Numbered from the stretch's first letter, positions 18,401 through 27,086 are shown. The stretch: DNA of 64,000 nucleotides from Leptotrichia sp. oral taxon 212 (GCF_001274535.1 NZ_CP012410.1:1151126-1215125), one strand, 5' to 3'. Notes: a model not told the origin generated them from the letters alone. Program-made: numbers and translations.

Positions 18401-19575
18401 TAGCAGGAGCAAGCGGATATCCTGAAGAAGCTATAATGGCAAAGATACCATATACGGACTTTGTATCGAAGAGTGAAAATGCATGGAACTTTGCAGACGG
18501 ACTTGAGCAGAGATATGGAGTGGAAGCAGTCGGAACAAGGGAGAAACAGCTGTTCAACAAGCTTAACAGCATAGGAAAGAACGAACAGGCGCTTCTTACT
18601 CAGGCATATGATGAAATGATGGGACACCAGTATGCGAATACTCAGCAGAGAATATACGGTACAGGAAGACTTCTTGAGAAGGAATTTACACATCTTAAGA
18701 AAGAATGGGATACCAAGTCAAAACAGTCCAATAAGATAAAGGCATTTGGAATGAGGGACGAGTACAGTACTGATACGGCAGGAGTAATAGACTATACAAG
18801 CAATGCATACGGATTTGCATATCTGCATGAAGATGAGACAGTTAAGTTAGGAAATTCATCAGGATGGTATGCGGGAGCGGTGCATAACAGATTCAAGTTC
18901 AAGGACATAGGAAGATCTAAAGAAGACCAGACAATGCTTAAACTTGGAATTTTCAGGACAATGTCACCGGCATCAGACCATAATGGAAGCCTTCAGTGGA
19001 CAGTATCAGGGGAAGGATATGTTACAAGAAACGACATGCACAGAAAATATCTTGTAGTTGATGAGATATTCAATGCGAAGTCGACATATAATTCATATGG
19101 ATTGGCACTAAAGAATGAGCTTGGATATAACATAAGAACAAGCGAGAGAACGAGCATAAGACCATATGGAAGCCTGAAGCTGGAATATGGAAGAACGGGA
19201 GATATAGAAGAAAAGACAGGAGAAGTAAGACTTGAAGTGAAAGGAAATGACTACTATTCAATAAGACCTGAAGTAGGAGTTGAATTTACATACAGACAGC
19301 CAATGGCAGTTAAGACGACATTTGTGACTACATTAGGATTTGGTTATGAAAATGAGCTGGGGAAAGTAGGAAATGTAGGTAACAAGGCAAGGGTTAACTA
19401 CACGAATGCGGACTGGTTCAACATACCTTCAGAGAAGGATGATAGAAGAGGCAACTTCAAGGCTGACTTAAATATTGGAGTAGAGAACCAGAGATTTGGA
19501 GTAACAGTTAATGGAGGATACGATACGAAAGGAAAGAACATAAGAGGCGGAATAGGTTTCAGGGCAATTTACTAA
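12445..19575 (+). CDS. Giant type V autotransporter adhesin 2
   Basis: This 2,376-residue protein is a tandem paralogue of the autotransporter at 3632. The N-terminal 120 residues are very similar (signal region KKCRGITYTKELLF, FAQA, coiled coil, WSSWQFGINYYYSDW), as is the C-terminal barrel from about residue 2095 to GFRAIY. The middle passenger is Gly/Asn/Thr-rich beta-helix sequence and differs strongly. It lacks the CxxC of the first copy; the only cysteine seen is in the signal region. A proline-rich linker of different sequence (about 190-260) is in the same place. The start is a TTG at 12445 with AGGAG nine bases upstream, the same layout as copy 1. The passenger probably mediates adhesion or aggregation (inference). 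Confidence 0.9.
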   Translation: MDNNLRNIEKSLRSFIKKCRGITYTKELLFAFLVTGSFAQATQKKNDDDSIEGARKQIESSIGDMKKLFKEAKQENDKLLKSSNLELIQLMEQGDHVVKSPWSSWQFGINYYYSDWKGSFRGKGDKKEKYPYEGVYRRGNWWERSTSPYGNTYKRLLETSGVASDPLSASSNLRNELNYGLVGTLPVPDKGVPFIIEPVININTPGLPNLNINPTIIQPNVRFTIPEVKTVSFEEIKVNKLEPNVFEPPALDEVSTGFAQGQEIGLNTNQNYIVTNSTVNLLDNEVNIKVRDTGYEGSGKFSWDGHSDNRSRRNRPAEGGVHGTTDQAYSYIHTAGAPVAGEYSSNTNSPGLGFLDDSITRTDKKFPINTNWRPVGDPNRREYGPSSQQVFLNVLTDSFNLDGAGKTLIFENHTTDPWSNTSNGLVRTNTMRVISVNHAYGSVNKTIEFNLNADLRIFGRDGYNDKMTTGNPKNSNPAPHMTIGIEHQAYGSIAARAINKGTMTLEKDSKKTGGLATYMVGMTAMVEDYGDYGHKLSPDDPNANAGIDPTWYLKDGDTDKVGRSSDKWKYRRQAPWESTLENRGTIKVNSIDSIGMDFAEYTFRADLAGTNYQSDNISGPTPNPTGKLPAYNNKGSLNIYARVGDIELNSEDPDGGVYTGIQGSYGLRVPNIFKDADNSQIYYDETVIDGSLNTLASKGITVNGSHNVGVSISKLITGSDRVRRYHKGELGSQPVDGAKTYLVSRPDTDPIGNIYNLNIFVNGKENVGLLRKSDYMQGTKYDLNNFMPGLARSKNDFVITDSHVQSIDFSKDAKGGVLFRTDKYGIDLSKDNFTVTAMENRNKDTSGNDMYNIVMLANGSVNSVVTGAPSGSNLDVNNPVKVKNSKAITIGTAANTGYNMLGLMAYKGGKFENNADLTVNTKNSIGLVVEGEGVRGAAKEESSGTSNNSNIKMTGDNSIGVYNNGRNYTMNGGEINISGEKNVGVYAAGIPTLDHLGNVTGYSKLASTTLNNGSLKVAGKGSVGLYANGGSDIKLNNMTNMEVNENGLLFYGIKHGTDYSQLELTGNNTATIKRGGYAFYFKNENLMNQVVKGGSTGKIYLTLHDGATLSVIEGDGTTPLLLSNVPVPSSNVTGDYEIAPGVVIKGNSGNYITTKSTKVNLQMDMDSNLDDKNDRYLNSEFSSSSITLLNGRSIKGSGALTTADTSIEKVKKSKAAIAQSNSDSLRDKVKLTNNGIIELTGTGMAGIVGEFTEIHNNSILKTTGDNSTAIIGSNGTLAQNETSGTIEIGNGGVGIAGINYLGLTDTPKGSAPSNGNRGIDIVNKGSIKSVGNSSAIGILSVDDESENITGAFGPNSILLENGSSIDMSSGAGGIGVFSQIKNRVSKTGTITDNGSLIRIGINGVGIYSDGAVINANNGGNIETVNGQTGKGIYTNENVVSNKTMTLMGDKSIGMHVYGNSPVTITNNGNITIGDSSDKNDPGIAIYAPNAGAVNHLGGTINVGNKSLGIYSENGTVTSSAPITVGNEGLGIYKKAGTAVINGTINTGNSAVAVFGDNNASIVNNSSDINIGDNSFGFAILGNGTNNYTGAAGSNINMGTESVYLYKAGALGSVVSETAVNLKPGAERSTAFYAVNDAVIRNRGQVNFSNGVGNVGAYAETNGTVYNEGNITVGGSDILQNYYSIGMAAKNGGKVVNAAGHTINVTGTYGIGMFAEGAGSRAENYGTIDMSSSGELRGAYGMYLSDNATGYVGATGVIKSGRYGGDAQKSDLIGIAVLNGATLENHGLIDIDARSSYGIYVRNGVIKNYGTINISGVGSAGVRFKNAKDENGNPLNASEIGAAVNAGNGAISHKEDLNVNNNVGTSAGGTSISPTGVVTINGNVVPVHDLTSEISPLAGNYGFSNVGIYVDTLGRTNPINWIDGFNPSVENDLIIGAEAAELSTSKAIKIGRNVLGPYVAPYMQLTGTTGQTLNAISGSLTWNVKPLAGASGYPEEAIMAKIPYTDFVSKSENAWNFADGLEQRYGVEAVGTREKQLFNKLNSIGKNEQALLTQAYDEMMGHQYANTQQRIYGTGRLLEKEFTHLKKEWDTKSKQSNKIKAFGMRDEYSTDTAGVIDYTSNAYGFAYLHEDETVKLGNSSGWYAGAVHNRFKFKDIGRSKEDQTMLKLGIFRTMSPASDHNGSLQWTVSGEGYVTRNDMHRKYLVVDEIFNAKSTYNSYGLALKNELGYNIRTSERTSIRPYGSLKLEYGRTGDIEEKTGEVRLEVKGNDYYSIRPEVGVEFTYRQPMAVKTTFVTTLGFGYENELGKVGNVGNKARVNYTNADWFNIPSEKDDRRGNFKADLNIGVENQRFGVTVNGGYDTKGKNIRGGIGFRAIY

Positions 19576-19639
19576 TCATGCATACAGATATTTTTGGTGA
19601 CATGATTTACAGACAAACTTTTTAAATTATTATTCATAT

Positions 19640-19681
19640 AAAAGGATCATCTTGGAATGTATATTCTGAGGTGGTCTTTTT
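19640..19681 (+). terminator. Terminator of autotransporter 2
   Basis: A 13-bp stem (AAAAGGATCATCT at 19640-19652 with AGGTGGTCTTTTT at 19669-19681) pairs at every position with three G-T pairs and ends in a T-run. Confidence 0.75.
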
Positions 19682-19777
19682 AAATATATGAGGTACCGGA
19701 TATACGGATAATAATTACGAAAATATCATTTTCTCTTTGTTTTAAAATATATTTTCATGTGAAAAAATATTTGTCTG

Positions 19778-19806
19778 TAGTCAGTTTTCTGTTTATATGC
19801 TATAAT
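19778..19806 (+). promoter_or_regulatory. Extended -10 promoter for the M48 lipoprotein gene
   Basis: TGC plus TATAAT (19798-19806) forms an extended -10 element. TAGTCA at 19778-19783 is a 4-of-6 match to -35 with 17-bp spacing. Confidence 0.6.
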
Positions 19807-19867
19807 AAAACAGTTAAAATAAGAAATAAATGAAAAAACTGTAAATAAATTTAGGAGGGAATCTGGA

Positions 19868-20683
19868 ATGAGTATGAAAAGAAAATCAAAATTAATTATT
19901 TCAATATTGGGAATGCTACTTTTAGCAAGCTGTACCACTGCACCACTGACAGGAAGAAAACAGTTGAAATTAGTAAGTGATGAAAGTGTTGCAAGAGATT
20001 CTGTAGAGTCCTACAGACAATTTATAAATGAAGCAAGTTCTAAAAATTTACTTGCAAATGATACTGCCGATGGAAGAAGACTGAAAGAAATTGGTGGAAG
20101 AATATCAAGGGCAGTTGAAAAGTATATGAATGAAAATGGAATGTCAAAAAAAGTAAATAGTTTAAACTGGGAATTTAACCTTATAAAAAGTAATGAAATG
20201 AATGCATTTGCAATGCCTGGCGGGAAAATAGCATTTTTCACAGGTATTATGCCTGTTTTAAAGACAGATGGGGGTATAGCATTTGTAATGGGACATGAAA
20301 TAGGTCACGTTATTGGTGGACATCATGCTGAAGGTAAGAGTAACAGACTGACAGCCGGAGTGGTTATGATTGGAAAAGGAGTTGTAGATGTCCTGACAGG
20401 TGGAGCAACAGAAGCTATAAGCAATGATCTGATAGGTCAGGGGCTTCAGATAGGACTTCTGAAATTCAACAGAACACAGGAATATGAAGCTGATAAATAT
20501 GGAATGATATTTATGGCAATGGCAGGATATAATCCTGAAGAGGCTATAAAAGTACAGGAAAGAATGGCAGAAAAAGGAAGTGGAAAAGGAAGTGATTTTC
20601 TTTCTACACATCCGTCAAGTGATAAAAGAATTCAGGCTTTGAAAGATTTTCTCCCTGAAGCCATGAAATATTACAGAAAATAG
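19868..20683 (+). CDS. M48 family zinc metalloprotease lipoprotein (BepA/LoiP-like)
   Basis: The 271-residue precursor has a lipoprotein signal with lipobox LLASC (Cys 22), the TGRKQL motif typical of envelope M48 proteases, and catalytic HEIGH at 143-147, with the third ligand in the EYEADKYG segment. There are no C-terminal TPRs, so it is closer in size to LoiP/YcaL than to BepA. Such proteases act in the periplasm at the outer membrane and clear or help assemble outer-membrane proteins. It directly follows the two giant autotransporters, while HtpX lies on their other side, so an outer-membrane quality-control role here is a reasonable inference. The SD AGGAGG is nine bases before the ATG. 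Confidence 0.88.
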   Translation: MSMKRKSKLIISILGMLLLASCTTAPLTGRKQLKLVSDESVARDSVESYRQFINEASSKNLLANDTADGRRLKEIGGRISRAVEKYMNENGMSKKVNSLNWEFNLIKSNEMNAFAMPGGKIAFFTGIMPVLKTDGGIAFVMGHEIGHVIGGHHAEGKSNRLTAGVVMIGKGVVDVLTGGATEAISNDLIGQGLQIGLLKFNRTQEYEADKYGMIFMAMAGYNPEEAIKVQERMAEKGSGKGSDFLSTHPSSDKRIQALKDFLPEAMKYYRK

Positions 20684-20712
20684 TAATAAGATTTATAAAA
20701 TAAGGAATTGAA

Positions 20713-21699
20713 ATGGAAAGTATTAAGAATAAAATAAGTGTTGCACCAATGGTCGATAAAACAGACAGAAATTTTAGAAATTTTGTAAGGATGATAAATA
20801 AAGATGTTACTCTGTATACGGAAATGATAACAGCTCAGGCTATTATCAAAGGCGATACTGATTATATACTGGGATTTGATGAAGTAGAAAATCCCATAGT
20901 TTTACAGATATCTGCTTCTAATAAAAAGGAAGCGTATGAAGCAGTAAAAATTGCAGAAGAATATAATTATGATGAAATAAATCTGAATGTAGGATGTCCA
21001 TCAGACAGAGTTTCCGGCAATGCAATGGGAGCTTATCTTATGGCTTTTCCGGAATTAGTTGCTGAAATAGTGCATGAAATGAAAAAAGCTACTAAAAAAC
21101 CTGTTTCCATAAAACATAGAATAGGTATTGACGGAAAAGGTGTACTTCCTGACAGTTTTGACAGGACACTTCTGGATAGATATGAAGATATGCTTAATTT
21201 CATCAATATAACAGAACAGGCAGGAGTAAATAAATATATTATTCATGCGAGAATTGCCATATTGGCAGGACTTGATCCAAAAGAAAACAGGGAAATTCCA
21301 CCTCTGAGATATGATGAAGTGTATAAGATAAAAAAAGAGAAGCCACATCTGCACATTGAAATAAATGGGGGAATAAAAACTGTTGCAGCAATTGATGAAC
21401 ATTTAAAAAATGTAGATTCAGTGATGCTGGGACGTGAAATTTACGATAATCCCATGATACTTTCTGAATTTGGTAAATATTATGACAAGGAAATAAATAT
21501 TACGAGAAAAGAAATTATGGAAAAGATGCTCTCATATGTAGAAAAAATGGAAGAAAATGGTAACCGTCCACATCTTTTTCTATTGCATACACATGGACTG
21601 TTTCATGGAGTAAAGGGAAGCAAATACTGGAAACGTGAAATCAATGATTCTAAAGCAGGTTCTGAAACATTGAGAAGGTTATTATTAGAAGTTGAATAG
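20713..21699 (+). CDS. dusA: tRNA-dihydrouridine synthase (DusA subfamily)
   Basis: DusA reduces uridine to dihydrouridine in the tRNA D-loop (U20/U20a) using FMN and NADPH. The 328-residue TIM-barrel protein starts with the FMN-binding APMVDKTDRNFR, carries catalytic Cys 95 in NVGCPSDRV, and has the HAR...GLSPKENREIPPL-type segment (here GLDPKENREIPPL) and INGGIK that mark DusA rather than DusB or DusC. Length is normal. It starts 29 bp after the M48 gene, possibly in one transcript; the site AAGGAATTGAA gives adequate spacing to the ATG. Confidence 0.92.
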   Translation: MESIKNKISVAPMVDKTDRNFRNFVRMINKDVTLYTEMITAQAIIKGDTDYILGFDEVENPIVLQISASNKKEAYEAVKIAEEYNYDEINLNVGCPSDRVSGNAMGAYLMAFPELVAEIVHEMKKATKKPVSIKHRIGIDGKGVLPDSFDRTLLDRYEDMLNFINITEQAGVNKYIIHARIAILAGLDPKENREIPPLRYDEVYKIKKEKPHLHIEINGGIKTVAAIDEHLKNVDSVMLGREIYDNPMILSEFGKYYDKEINITRKEIMEKMLSYVEKMEENGNRPHLFLLHTHGLFHGVKGSKYWKREINDSKAGSETLRRLLLEVE

Positions 21700-21852
21700 A
21701 AAATATATCATTTAATGATTAATTAATATCAAGCAAGAATTAAACAACTGATTTTATTGGGTTTTAAAAGTTAAAAAAATATTAATAATACCCCTAAAAA
21801 TCAGTCCTTATAACTGTTAACATATAAGAAAACAGGTATGAGGTGAAATTTC

Positions 21853-23250
21853 TTGCTTGATTTTAATTACGATGAAATAGAACTGATATCAAAAATATTA
21901 AATTTTAAGATTATAAATAAGAAAAAAGCATTTGAAAATAAAATTATTTCAGAGAAAAATTTTTCAGAAAAACTTCAAACTGTAAATCGCCTGTTAAATG
22001 CTGAAAAACTAGAACAGATAGTAGAAACAAAAGAATATTTTTTCTATTTTGAAAAATATGACGAAAAAGTTTTAAAATGGAAAGAAGTTTTCAAATTTGT
22101 AAATTCAATGAGAAAAGAAATAATTTACCTTTTTCTTTTAATAAGCGAACGGCATTTTAATATTATGAGGTTTGGAGAAAAATTCTGGAAAAGTAATGAA
22201 AATAGAAAAACGTTAAAGTCGGATTTGAGAGCAATATTAAATGAATTAGGTATAGAATATAAGAAATATATGTCTTATCCTGAACCTGCTGAACTTATAA
22301 AGATTAAAATAAATAAATTTGAAAAAGTAAGACAGGAATATGTGAAGAATATATTACTGAAAAAATGGGAAAGAGTATATAATCGGATAGGTACAAAACC
22401 TGAAATTGTAGAAATGGAAGTGATACAGGAAGAATTAGGAATAAAGGATTTAAGATACATATATGAACTGCTGGAAGAGTTTTTCGAAAAATATGGAAAA
22501 ATAAATTCTAAAAGTAAAAGATATGATTTTTTTACATATCTGATTTTAAACCTTAGAAATGAAAAGATAAACCTCAGGAAGAGAGTGACTTCGTCAGGAG
22601 TTAAACTGAAGGAAGAAAATAATTTCAATTTATTGGATGAAATGCTGAGAAAAATATCAGAAAAAGAAGGCGTAAAAATATATTCATATTTTAAGTTTAA
22701 ACTATATAAGTATCTTTTGAAAAAAGAAAAAGCCAACAATGAAATTTCATATGAAAATTATGAACCGCAAGAATACACAATAGCTGAAGATATTCTGAAA
22801 GAAAATATTCTGGAATATCAAGTAAAGAAGATTTTAGCAGACGTTAAGGAAAGTGAAAAAATAAAAGTTGCAATAGTTTATGATCTGGAAAATATAGAAA
22901 TAAGTAAGAATATTGAAAATTTGAGGAAAATATCAGAATTAATGGATATTATCAGAATATATAGATTTGATGAATTTAAAAGAGAGCAGTCAAATTCAGC
23001 TAAAAAAGGAAAAAAAGATAATTTTGACCAGATTTTGATTGTGTCTAATGATGAAATCCAGAATACAGTTATAAACTATTCAGATAAACCTATAAGCTTT
23101 TTAAAATTAAGTGATAGAGAAAATGATGGAAAAAAGAAAAGTAAATTTAAGAAAAATGCTGAATTTTATAATGATTTGAAAATTATAGATGATATGATGA
23201 AGGAATATGAGAAAATGTATTGTAAAGAAATAATTGAGATGAAAAAATAG
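21853..23250 (+). CDS. Unrecognised lysine-rich protein
   Basis: I do not recognise this 465-residue protein. It is soluble, strongly charged (Lys, Glu) and predicted mostly helical, with no signal peptide or membrane helix. A segment around 335-375 (KIKVAIVYDLENIEI) could be a beta-strand-led domain with a low-complexity basic linker after it (about 395-440). The start is a TTG at 21853 with a GAGGTG site eight bases upstream. It follows dusA after about 150 bp. A nucleic-acid or ribosome-related role would fit the charge, but this is only a guess. Confidence 0.7.
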   Translation: MLDFNYDEIELISKILNFKIINKKKAFENKIISEKNFSEKLQTVNRLLNAEKLEQIVETKEYFFYFEKYDEKVLKWKEVFKFVNSMRKEIIYLFLLISERHFNIMRFGEKFWKSNENRKTLKSDLRAILNELGIEYKKYMSYPEPAELIKIKINKFEKVRQEYVKNILLKKWERVYNRIGTKPEIVEMEVIQEELGIKDLRYIYELLEEFFEKYGKINSKSKRYDFFTYLILNLRNEKINLRKRVTSSGVKLKEENNFNLLDEMLRKISEKEGVKIYSYFKFKLYKYLLKKEKANNEISYENYEPQEYTIAEDILKENILEYQVKKILADVKESEKIKVAIVYDLENIEISKNIENLRKISELMDIIRIYRFDEFKREQSNSAKKGKKDNFDQILIVSNDEIQNTVINYSDKPISFLKLSDRENDGKKKSKFKKNAEFYNDLKIIDDMMKEYEKMYCKEIIEMKK

Positions 23251-23424
23251 CTGGAAAAGTTATGTTGTTTAATTGAGGTGCATTACGAATTTTTATACAT
23301 ACTTTATTAAAAGGAAAGGAGAAAAAAATTGTAGTGAAAAATACAAATAAAAAGGGAGGCGTGTAAAATAGAAAATAAGGAAGCAACAGAAGCATTTTAT
23401 TTCCTGGAGAAAGCCAGAAATTCT

Positions 23425-23778
23425 GTGGAGGTTGAAAAGTACATTGAGGACAATATTTGTGAGGGAGGGAAAATATATCAGATAAAAGGTAAGAAAATAG
23501 GAAAAACAGGAAGAGATGCTATGACGATAGACCTGGGTAAATATAAATTTGCAGTTTACCCTGTCAGAAGTCATGGAATCAGGGAAAAAGTTATTATGTT
23601 AAAGACAAAGGAGGAAATCAGATATAAATCTGGTGAATTAACTAAAACCCTATCAGCAGATTTTAAATCAAATCACTGTTTTGTGATTTTACATTCTGCC
23701 GATAACAGATTCAACTTTATTTTCGAACAGCTTTTGGAAGACATTTTGGAAAAAATAGAGAAATATAGGAATTTTTAA
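23425..23778 (+). CDS. Unrecognised small protein, start uncertain
   Basis: The GTG at 23425 gives 117 residues, but it has no ribosome site. The same frame stays open upstream to a TGA at 23335-23337, and a strong GGGAGG at 23354-23359 is eight bases before an ATA at 23368, with no ATG/GTG/TTG in that stretch. Translation could start at ATA, which would add 19 residues (IENKEATEAFYFLEKARNS). The protein is a small alpha/beta-looking domain with conserved-looking basic positions (GKTGRDAMTIDLGKYKFAVYPV can be split as two strands). No family is recognised. It is followed by a terminator. Confidence 0.6.
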   Translation: MEVEKYIEDNICEGGKIYQIKGKKIGKTGRDAMTIDLGKYKFAVYPVRSHGIREKVIMLKTKEEIRYKSGELTKTLSADFKSNHCFVILHSADNRFNFIFEQLLEDILEKIEKYRNF

Positions 23779-23808
23779 TTAAAGATGTAAAGTCAGTATT
23801 TAAATAAG

Positions 23809-23881
23809 CTGTCTCAAAAAGGGAATCAATGGAAATAAAGATTGTTTTCAGAAATTTATCCTATTTTGAGGCAGTTTTTTT
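23809..23881 (+). terminator. Terminator upstream of pnp
   Basis: CTGTCTCAAAA at 23809-23819 pairs with TTTTGAGGCAG at 23864-23874 (one G-T pair) and is followed by seven T. The loop is long at 44 bases. The same CTGTCTCAAAA arm occurs in the terminator at 57132. Confidence 0.7.
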
Positions 23882-23897
23882 GTATAAGATTTTTATA

Positions 23898-23926
23898 TTG
23901 TAAAAATCATATAAAAATGGTATAAT
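23898..23926 (+). promoter_or_regulatory. pnp promoter
   Basis: TTGTAA at 23898-23903, a 17-bp spacer and TATAAT at 23921-23926 preceded by TGG form an extended -10 promoter. It implies a 5' leader of about 125 bases on pnp. Confidence 0.7.
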
Positions 23927-24057
23927 TATTAAAATTCAGGAAGGTATTTGAGTAAGTAATTGTAAAGAATTTTATTGAAAAAATAAAGCTTTTTACTATT
24001 ATTTGCTCCCTTCTTGATTTTAAATAAATTTAGAAAAGAGAATTTAGGAGGAAGTAA

Positions 24058-26202
24058 ATGTTTGATGAAAAAAATTATGGGTTCAATTTAGGAACTCAGC
24101 AGGTAAAAATAAGTACAGGTAAAATAGCTAGACAGGCTGGAGGTTCAGTAATCGTTCAATGTGGAGGAACTGTTCTGCTTGTAACTGCAACAAGAAGCAA
24201 GGACGTAAAGGAAGGACAGGATTTCTTTCCTTTGACAGTGGATTATATTGAAAAGTTCTATGCATCCGGAAAATTTCCGGGAGGATTTATAAAAAGGGAA
24301 TCAAAGCCTTCAACAGAGGAAATTTTAATTTCAAGACTGGTAGATAGACCAATAAGACCACTATTTCCTGAAGGATTTTTAAATGCTGTTCATATTGTTA
24401 TAACAGTAATTTCATATGATGAAGTTAATCAGCCTGAAAATCTTGCAACAATTGGAGTTTCTGTTGCTTTAGGATTGTCTGACATTCCGTTTGCAGGAAG
24501 AGTGGCAGGAGTAACTGTCGGGTATATTGATGGAGAATACATCTTAAATCCTACGCCTGAACAGCTTGAAGTTAGTGAAATAGAACTGTCAGTAGCAGGA
24601 ACAGAAGATGCGGTAACTATGGTTGAAGCAGGAGCAAAGGAAGTTTCTGAAGATGTAATGCTTGAAGCTATAATGTTTGGACACGAAAGAATAAAGGAAA
24701 TCTGTGCAGAACAGGATAAATTCCTGACACAGTTTGAAGTAGTAAAATATGAGTTTGAAAAACAGGAAACTGATGCTGAAGTAAAAGAATTCATCGACGG
24801 TTTTGCAGGTGAACTTGAAACTGCGATAATGACACCTGGTAAACTTGAAAAATATGAAGCAATAGATAATCTTGAAATAGAACTGTTTGATAAATACATT
24901 GCAAAACTTGAAGAAGAAAATAGGGAAATAGAAGAAGATCTTGAAAAAGTATTTAAAAAATACTACCGTGATCTTGAAAAAAGAACGGTAAGAGATGCGA
25001 TTCTTTATAAAAAATATAGGACTGATGGAAGAACAACAACAGAAATCAGACCACTTGATGTGGAAATAGATACACTTCCTGTTCCTCATGGTTCTGCTCT
25101 GTTCACAAGAGGAGAAACTCAGGCACTGGTAGTTGCAACTCTTGGAAGTAAGGCGGATGAACAGATAGTGGATGGAATGGAAGATGAATCAAGAAAGAAA
25201 TTCTTCCTGCATTATAACTTTCCTCCATATTCTGTTGGAGAGGCAGGATTTATGAGAGCTCCGGGAAGAAGGGAACTTGGACATGGAAATCTTGCTGAAA
25301 GGGCATTGAAATACGTAATGCCTTCACAGGATGATTTTCCATATACTGTAAGACTTGTTTCAGAGATTACTGAATCAAATGGTTCTTCATCTCAGGCAAG
25401 TATTTGTGGTGGTTCTCTGGCACTTATGGCAGCGGGGGTACCTATAAAATCTACTGTTGCAGGAATTGCAATGGGACTTATAAAAGAAGGAGATACATTT
25501 ACTGTACTGACTGATATACAGGGACTTGAAGATCATCTGGGAGATATGGACTTTAAAGTGGCAGGAACAAGAAAAGGTATAACTGCTATACAGATGGATA
25601 TTAAAATAGAAGGAATCACAAGGGAAATAATGGAAATAGCATTAAAACAGGCACTGGATGGAAGAATGTTTATAATAGACAAAATGGAATCAGTTATAAG
25701 TGAACCAAGACCTGAAGTTGCTGAAAATGCACCAAAAATTGAACTGATGAAAATAGACCCTTCTAAAATTGCAGGACTGATAGGGCCGGCAGGAAAAGTT
25801 ATAAAAGCTATAATTGAAGAAACTGGAGTTTCAATAGACATAGAAGATGATGGAAGTGTGGCTATATTTGGAAAAGATCCTGAAATGATGAAAAAAGCCA
25901 TAGAGCTTGTAAAAAGACAGACACAGTCAGTAGAACTGAATGCGATTTATGAAGGTAAAGTAACAAAACTTATGAAATTCGGTGCATTTGTAGAAGTGCT
26001 TCCAGGTAAGGAAGGACTGCTTCATATTTCTGAAATAAGTGAAAAAAGAGTAGGAAAAGTTGAAGATGTACTGAAAGAAGGACAGATTGTAAAAGTAAAA
26101 GTAATAACATTGGAAGATGAAAATAAATTTAATTTAAGTATGAAAGCTTTAATTCCTAAAGAAAATAAAGGAGAAGGTGGTAAGGATGAATCTGCCAAAT
26201 AA
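24058..26202 (+). CDS. pnp: Polyribonucleotide nucleotidyltransferase (PNPase)
   Basis: PNPase degrades RNA 3' to 5' by phosphorolysis. The 714-residue protein has the full family layout: two RNase PH-like domains (about 10-210 and 325-540), a linking helical domain, a KH domain (about 555-615, with [11 protein letters not shown]) and an S1 domain (about 625-690, [16 protein letters not shown]). Length is normal. GGAGG lies just before the ATG. The 3' end overlaps the start of pgsA by 17 bases, so the two are co-transcribed and probably translationally coupled. Confidence 0.97.
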   Translation: MFDEKNYGFNLGTQQVKISTGKIARQAGGSVIVQCGGTVLLVTATRSKDVKEGQDFFPLTVDYIEKFYASGKFPGGFIKRESKPSTEEILISRLVDRPIRPLFPEGFLNAVHIVITVISYDEVNQPENLATIGVSVALGLSDIPFAGRVAGVTVGYIDGEYILNPTPEQLEVSEIELSVAGTEDAVTMVEAGAKEVSEDVMLEAIMFGHERIKEICAEQDKFLTQFEVVKYEFEKQETDAEVKEFIDGFAGELETAIMTPGKLEKYEAIDNLEIELFDKYIAKLEEENREIEEDLEKVFKKYYRDLEKRTVRDAILYKKYRTDGRTTTEIRPLDVEIDTLPVPHGSALFTRGETQALVVATLGSKADEQIVDGMEDESRKKFFLHYNFPPYSVGEAGFMRAPGRRELGHGNLAERALKYVMPSQDDFPYTVRLVSEITESNGSSSQASICGGSLALMAAGVPIKSTVAGIAMGLIKEGDTFTVLTDIQGLEDHLGDMDFKVAGTRKGITAIQMDIKIEGITREIMEIALKQALDGRMFIIDKMESVISEPRPEVAENAPKIELMKIDPSKIAGLIGPAGKVIKAIIEETGVSIDIEDDGSVAIFGKDPEMMKKAIELVKRQTQSVELNAIYEGKVTKLMKFGAFVEVLPGKEGLLHISEISEKRVGKVEDVLKEGQIVKVKVITLEDENKFNLSMKALIPKENKGEGGKDESAK

Positions 26203-26734
26203 ACTTGCAACTTTGAGGATGATTTTGATAATTCCTTTTGTATTTTTACTTGAAATAGCTCTGGGAACTGACAATACGGTATTATCGATAACTTTGAGAA
26301 TACTTGCATGCCTTATATTTGTGGGAGCTTCAATAACAGATTATTTTGATGGACAGATAGCAAGAAAGTATAATCTTGTTACTAATCTTGGAAAGCTGAT
26401 AGATCCTCTGGCTGATAAGCTTCTTGTTATATCAGCACTGGTAGTTCTTGCAAAATACAATCTGATAAGCTTATGGATTGTTCTTGTTATTATTTTTAGG
26501 GAGCTTCTTATAACAGGCCTTAGAGCCATAGTAGCTGCGGAAGGTGTTGTTATTGCGGCTGAAACACTTGGAAAATGGAAGACTGCAACACAGATGGTAG
26601 CCTTAACGGTTATTATATTAATTCCGTTAAGTTATACTATAAATAATATATTACTGTTAATTCCATTGATTTTGACAATAGTTTCAGGAATAGAGTACGT
26701 CTGGAAATCAAGAAATGTGTTAACAGATAAATAA
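26186..26734 (+). CDS. pgsA: CDP-diacylglycerol-glycerol-3-phosphate 3-phosphatidyltransferase
   Basis: PgsA makes phosphatidylglycerophosphate, the committed step to phosphatidylglycerol and cardiolipin. The 182-residue membrane protein shows the CDP-alcohol phosphotransferase signature DG(x2)AR(x8)G(x3)D(x3)D in [12 protein letters not shown] through [11 protein letters not shown], plus four to five hydrophobic helices. The ATG at 26186 is chosen because PgsA proteins begin MNLPNKL; the open frame begins at a GTG three codons earlier. The SD and start lie inside the end of pnp. Confidence 0.95.
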   Translation: MNLPNKLATLRMILIIPFVFLLEIALGTDNTVLSITLRILACLIFVGASITDYFDGQIARKYNLVTNLGKLIDPLADKLLVISALVVLAKYNLISLWIVLVIIFRELLITGLRAIVAAEGVVIAAETLGKWKTATQMVALTVIILIPLSYTINNILLLIPLILTIVSGIEYVWKSRNVLTDK

Positions 26735-26819
26735 TATAACAGTTATAATTATATAAAAAATTACAAGAAACAGAAGTATAATAATAAAAGATATTTTATA
26801 GAGGGAATAAGGAAAAAAT

Positions 26820-27083
26820 ATGAGATACAGTTTAGTAAATTTAATCATAAATATAATAGATTTTTATTCATTTTTGATATTGATATCGGTTTTAGGTTCA
26901 TGGATTGATCCTTTTAACAAATCAAAAATATTTCAGACTGTCAGAAAGTTTACAGAACCATATCTGAAATTGTTTAGAATAATAATTCCTATAGGAAATA
27001 TGAATCTTGACATATCTCCTGTAATTGGACTTTTTATATTAAATTATATATTAAAAGGAATAATTTTAAGAATATTGTATTAG
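26820..27083 (+). CDS. YggT family membrane protein
   Basis: This 87-residue protein has two hydrophobic segments (about 8-30 and 62-85) and the family pattern SWIDP(F)...FTEPYLKLFRIIIP, followed by LDISPVIGLFIL. YggT proteins are small inner-membrane proteins linked to cell-division or osmotic phenotypes in different bacteria, without a settled biochemical role. The GAGGGAATAAGG region supplies the ribosome site. It sits 85 bp after pgsA, with a possible -10 (TATAAT, 26777-26782) in the gap. Confidence 0.88.
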   Translation: MRYSLVNLIINIIDFYSFLILISVLGSWIDPFNKSKIFQTVRKFTEPYLKLFRIIIPIGNMNLDISPVIGLFILNYILKGIILRILY

Positions 27084-27086
27084 AAA

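Noticed and set aside
21746-21806. Inverted repeat after dusA (CTGATTTTA with TAAAAATCAG) as a terminator
   Set aside because: Loop is long, pairing imperfect and no T-run follows.
24429-25089. Minus-strand open frames of 156-166 codons within pnp
   Set aside because: Low-complexity shadow translations opposite a conserved gene.
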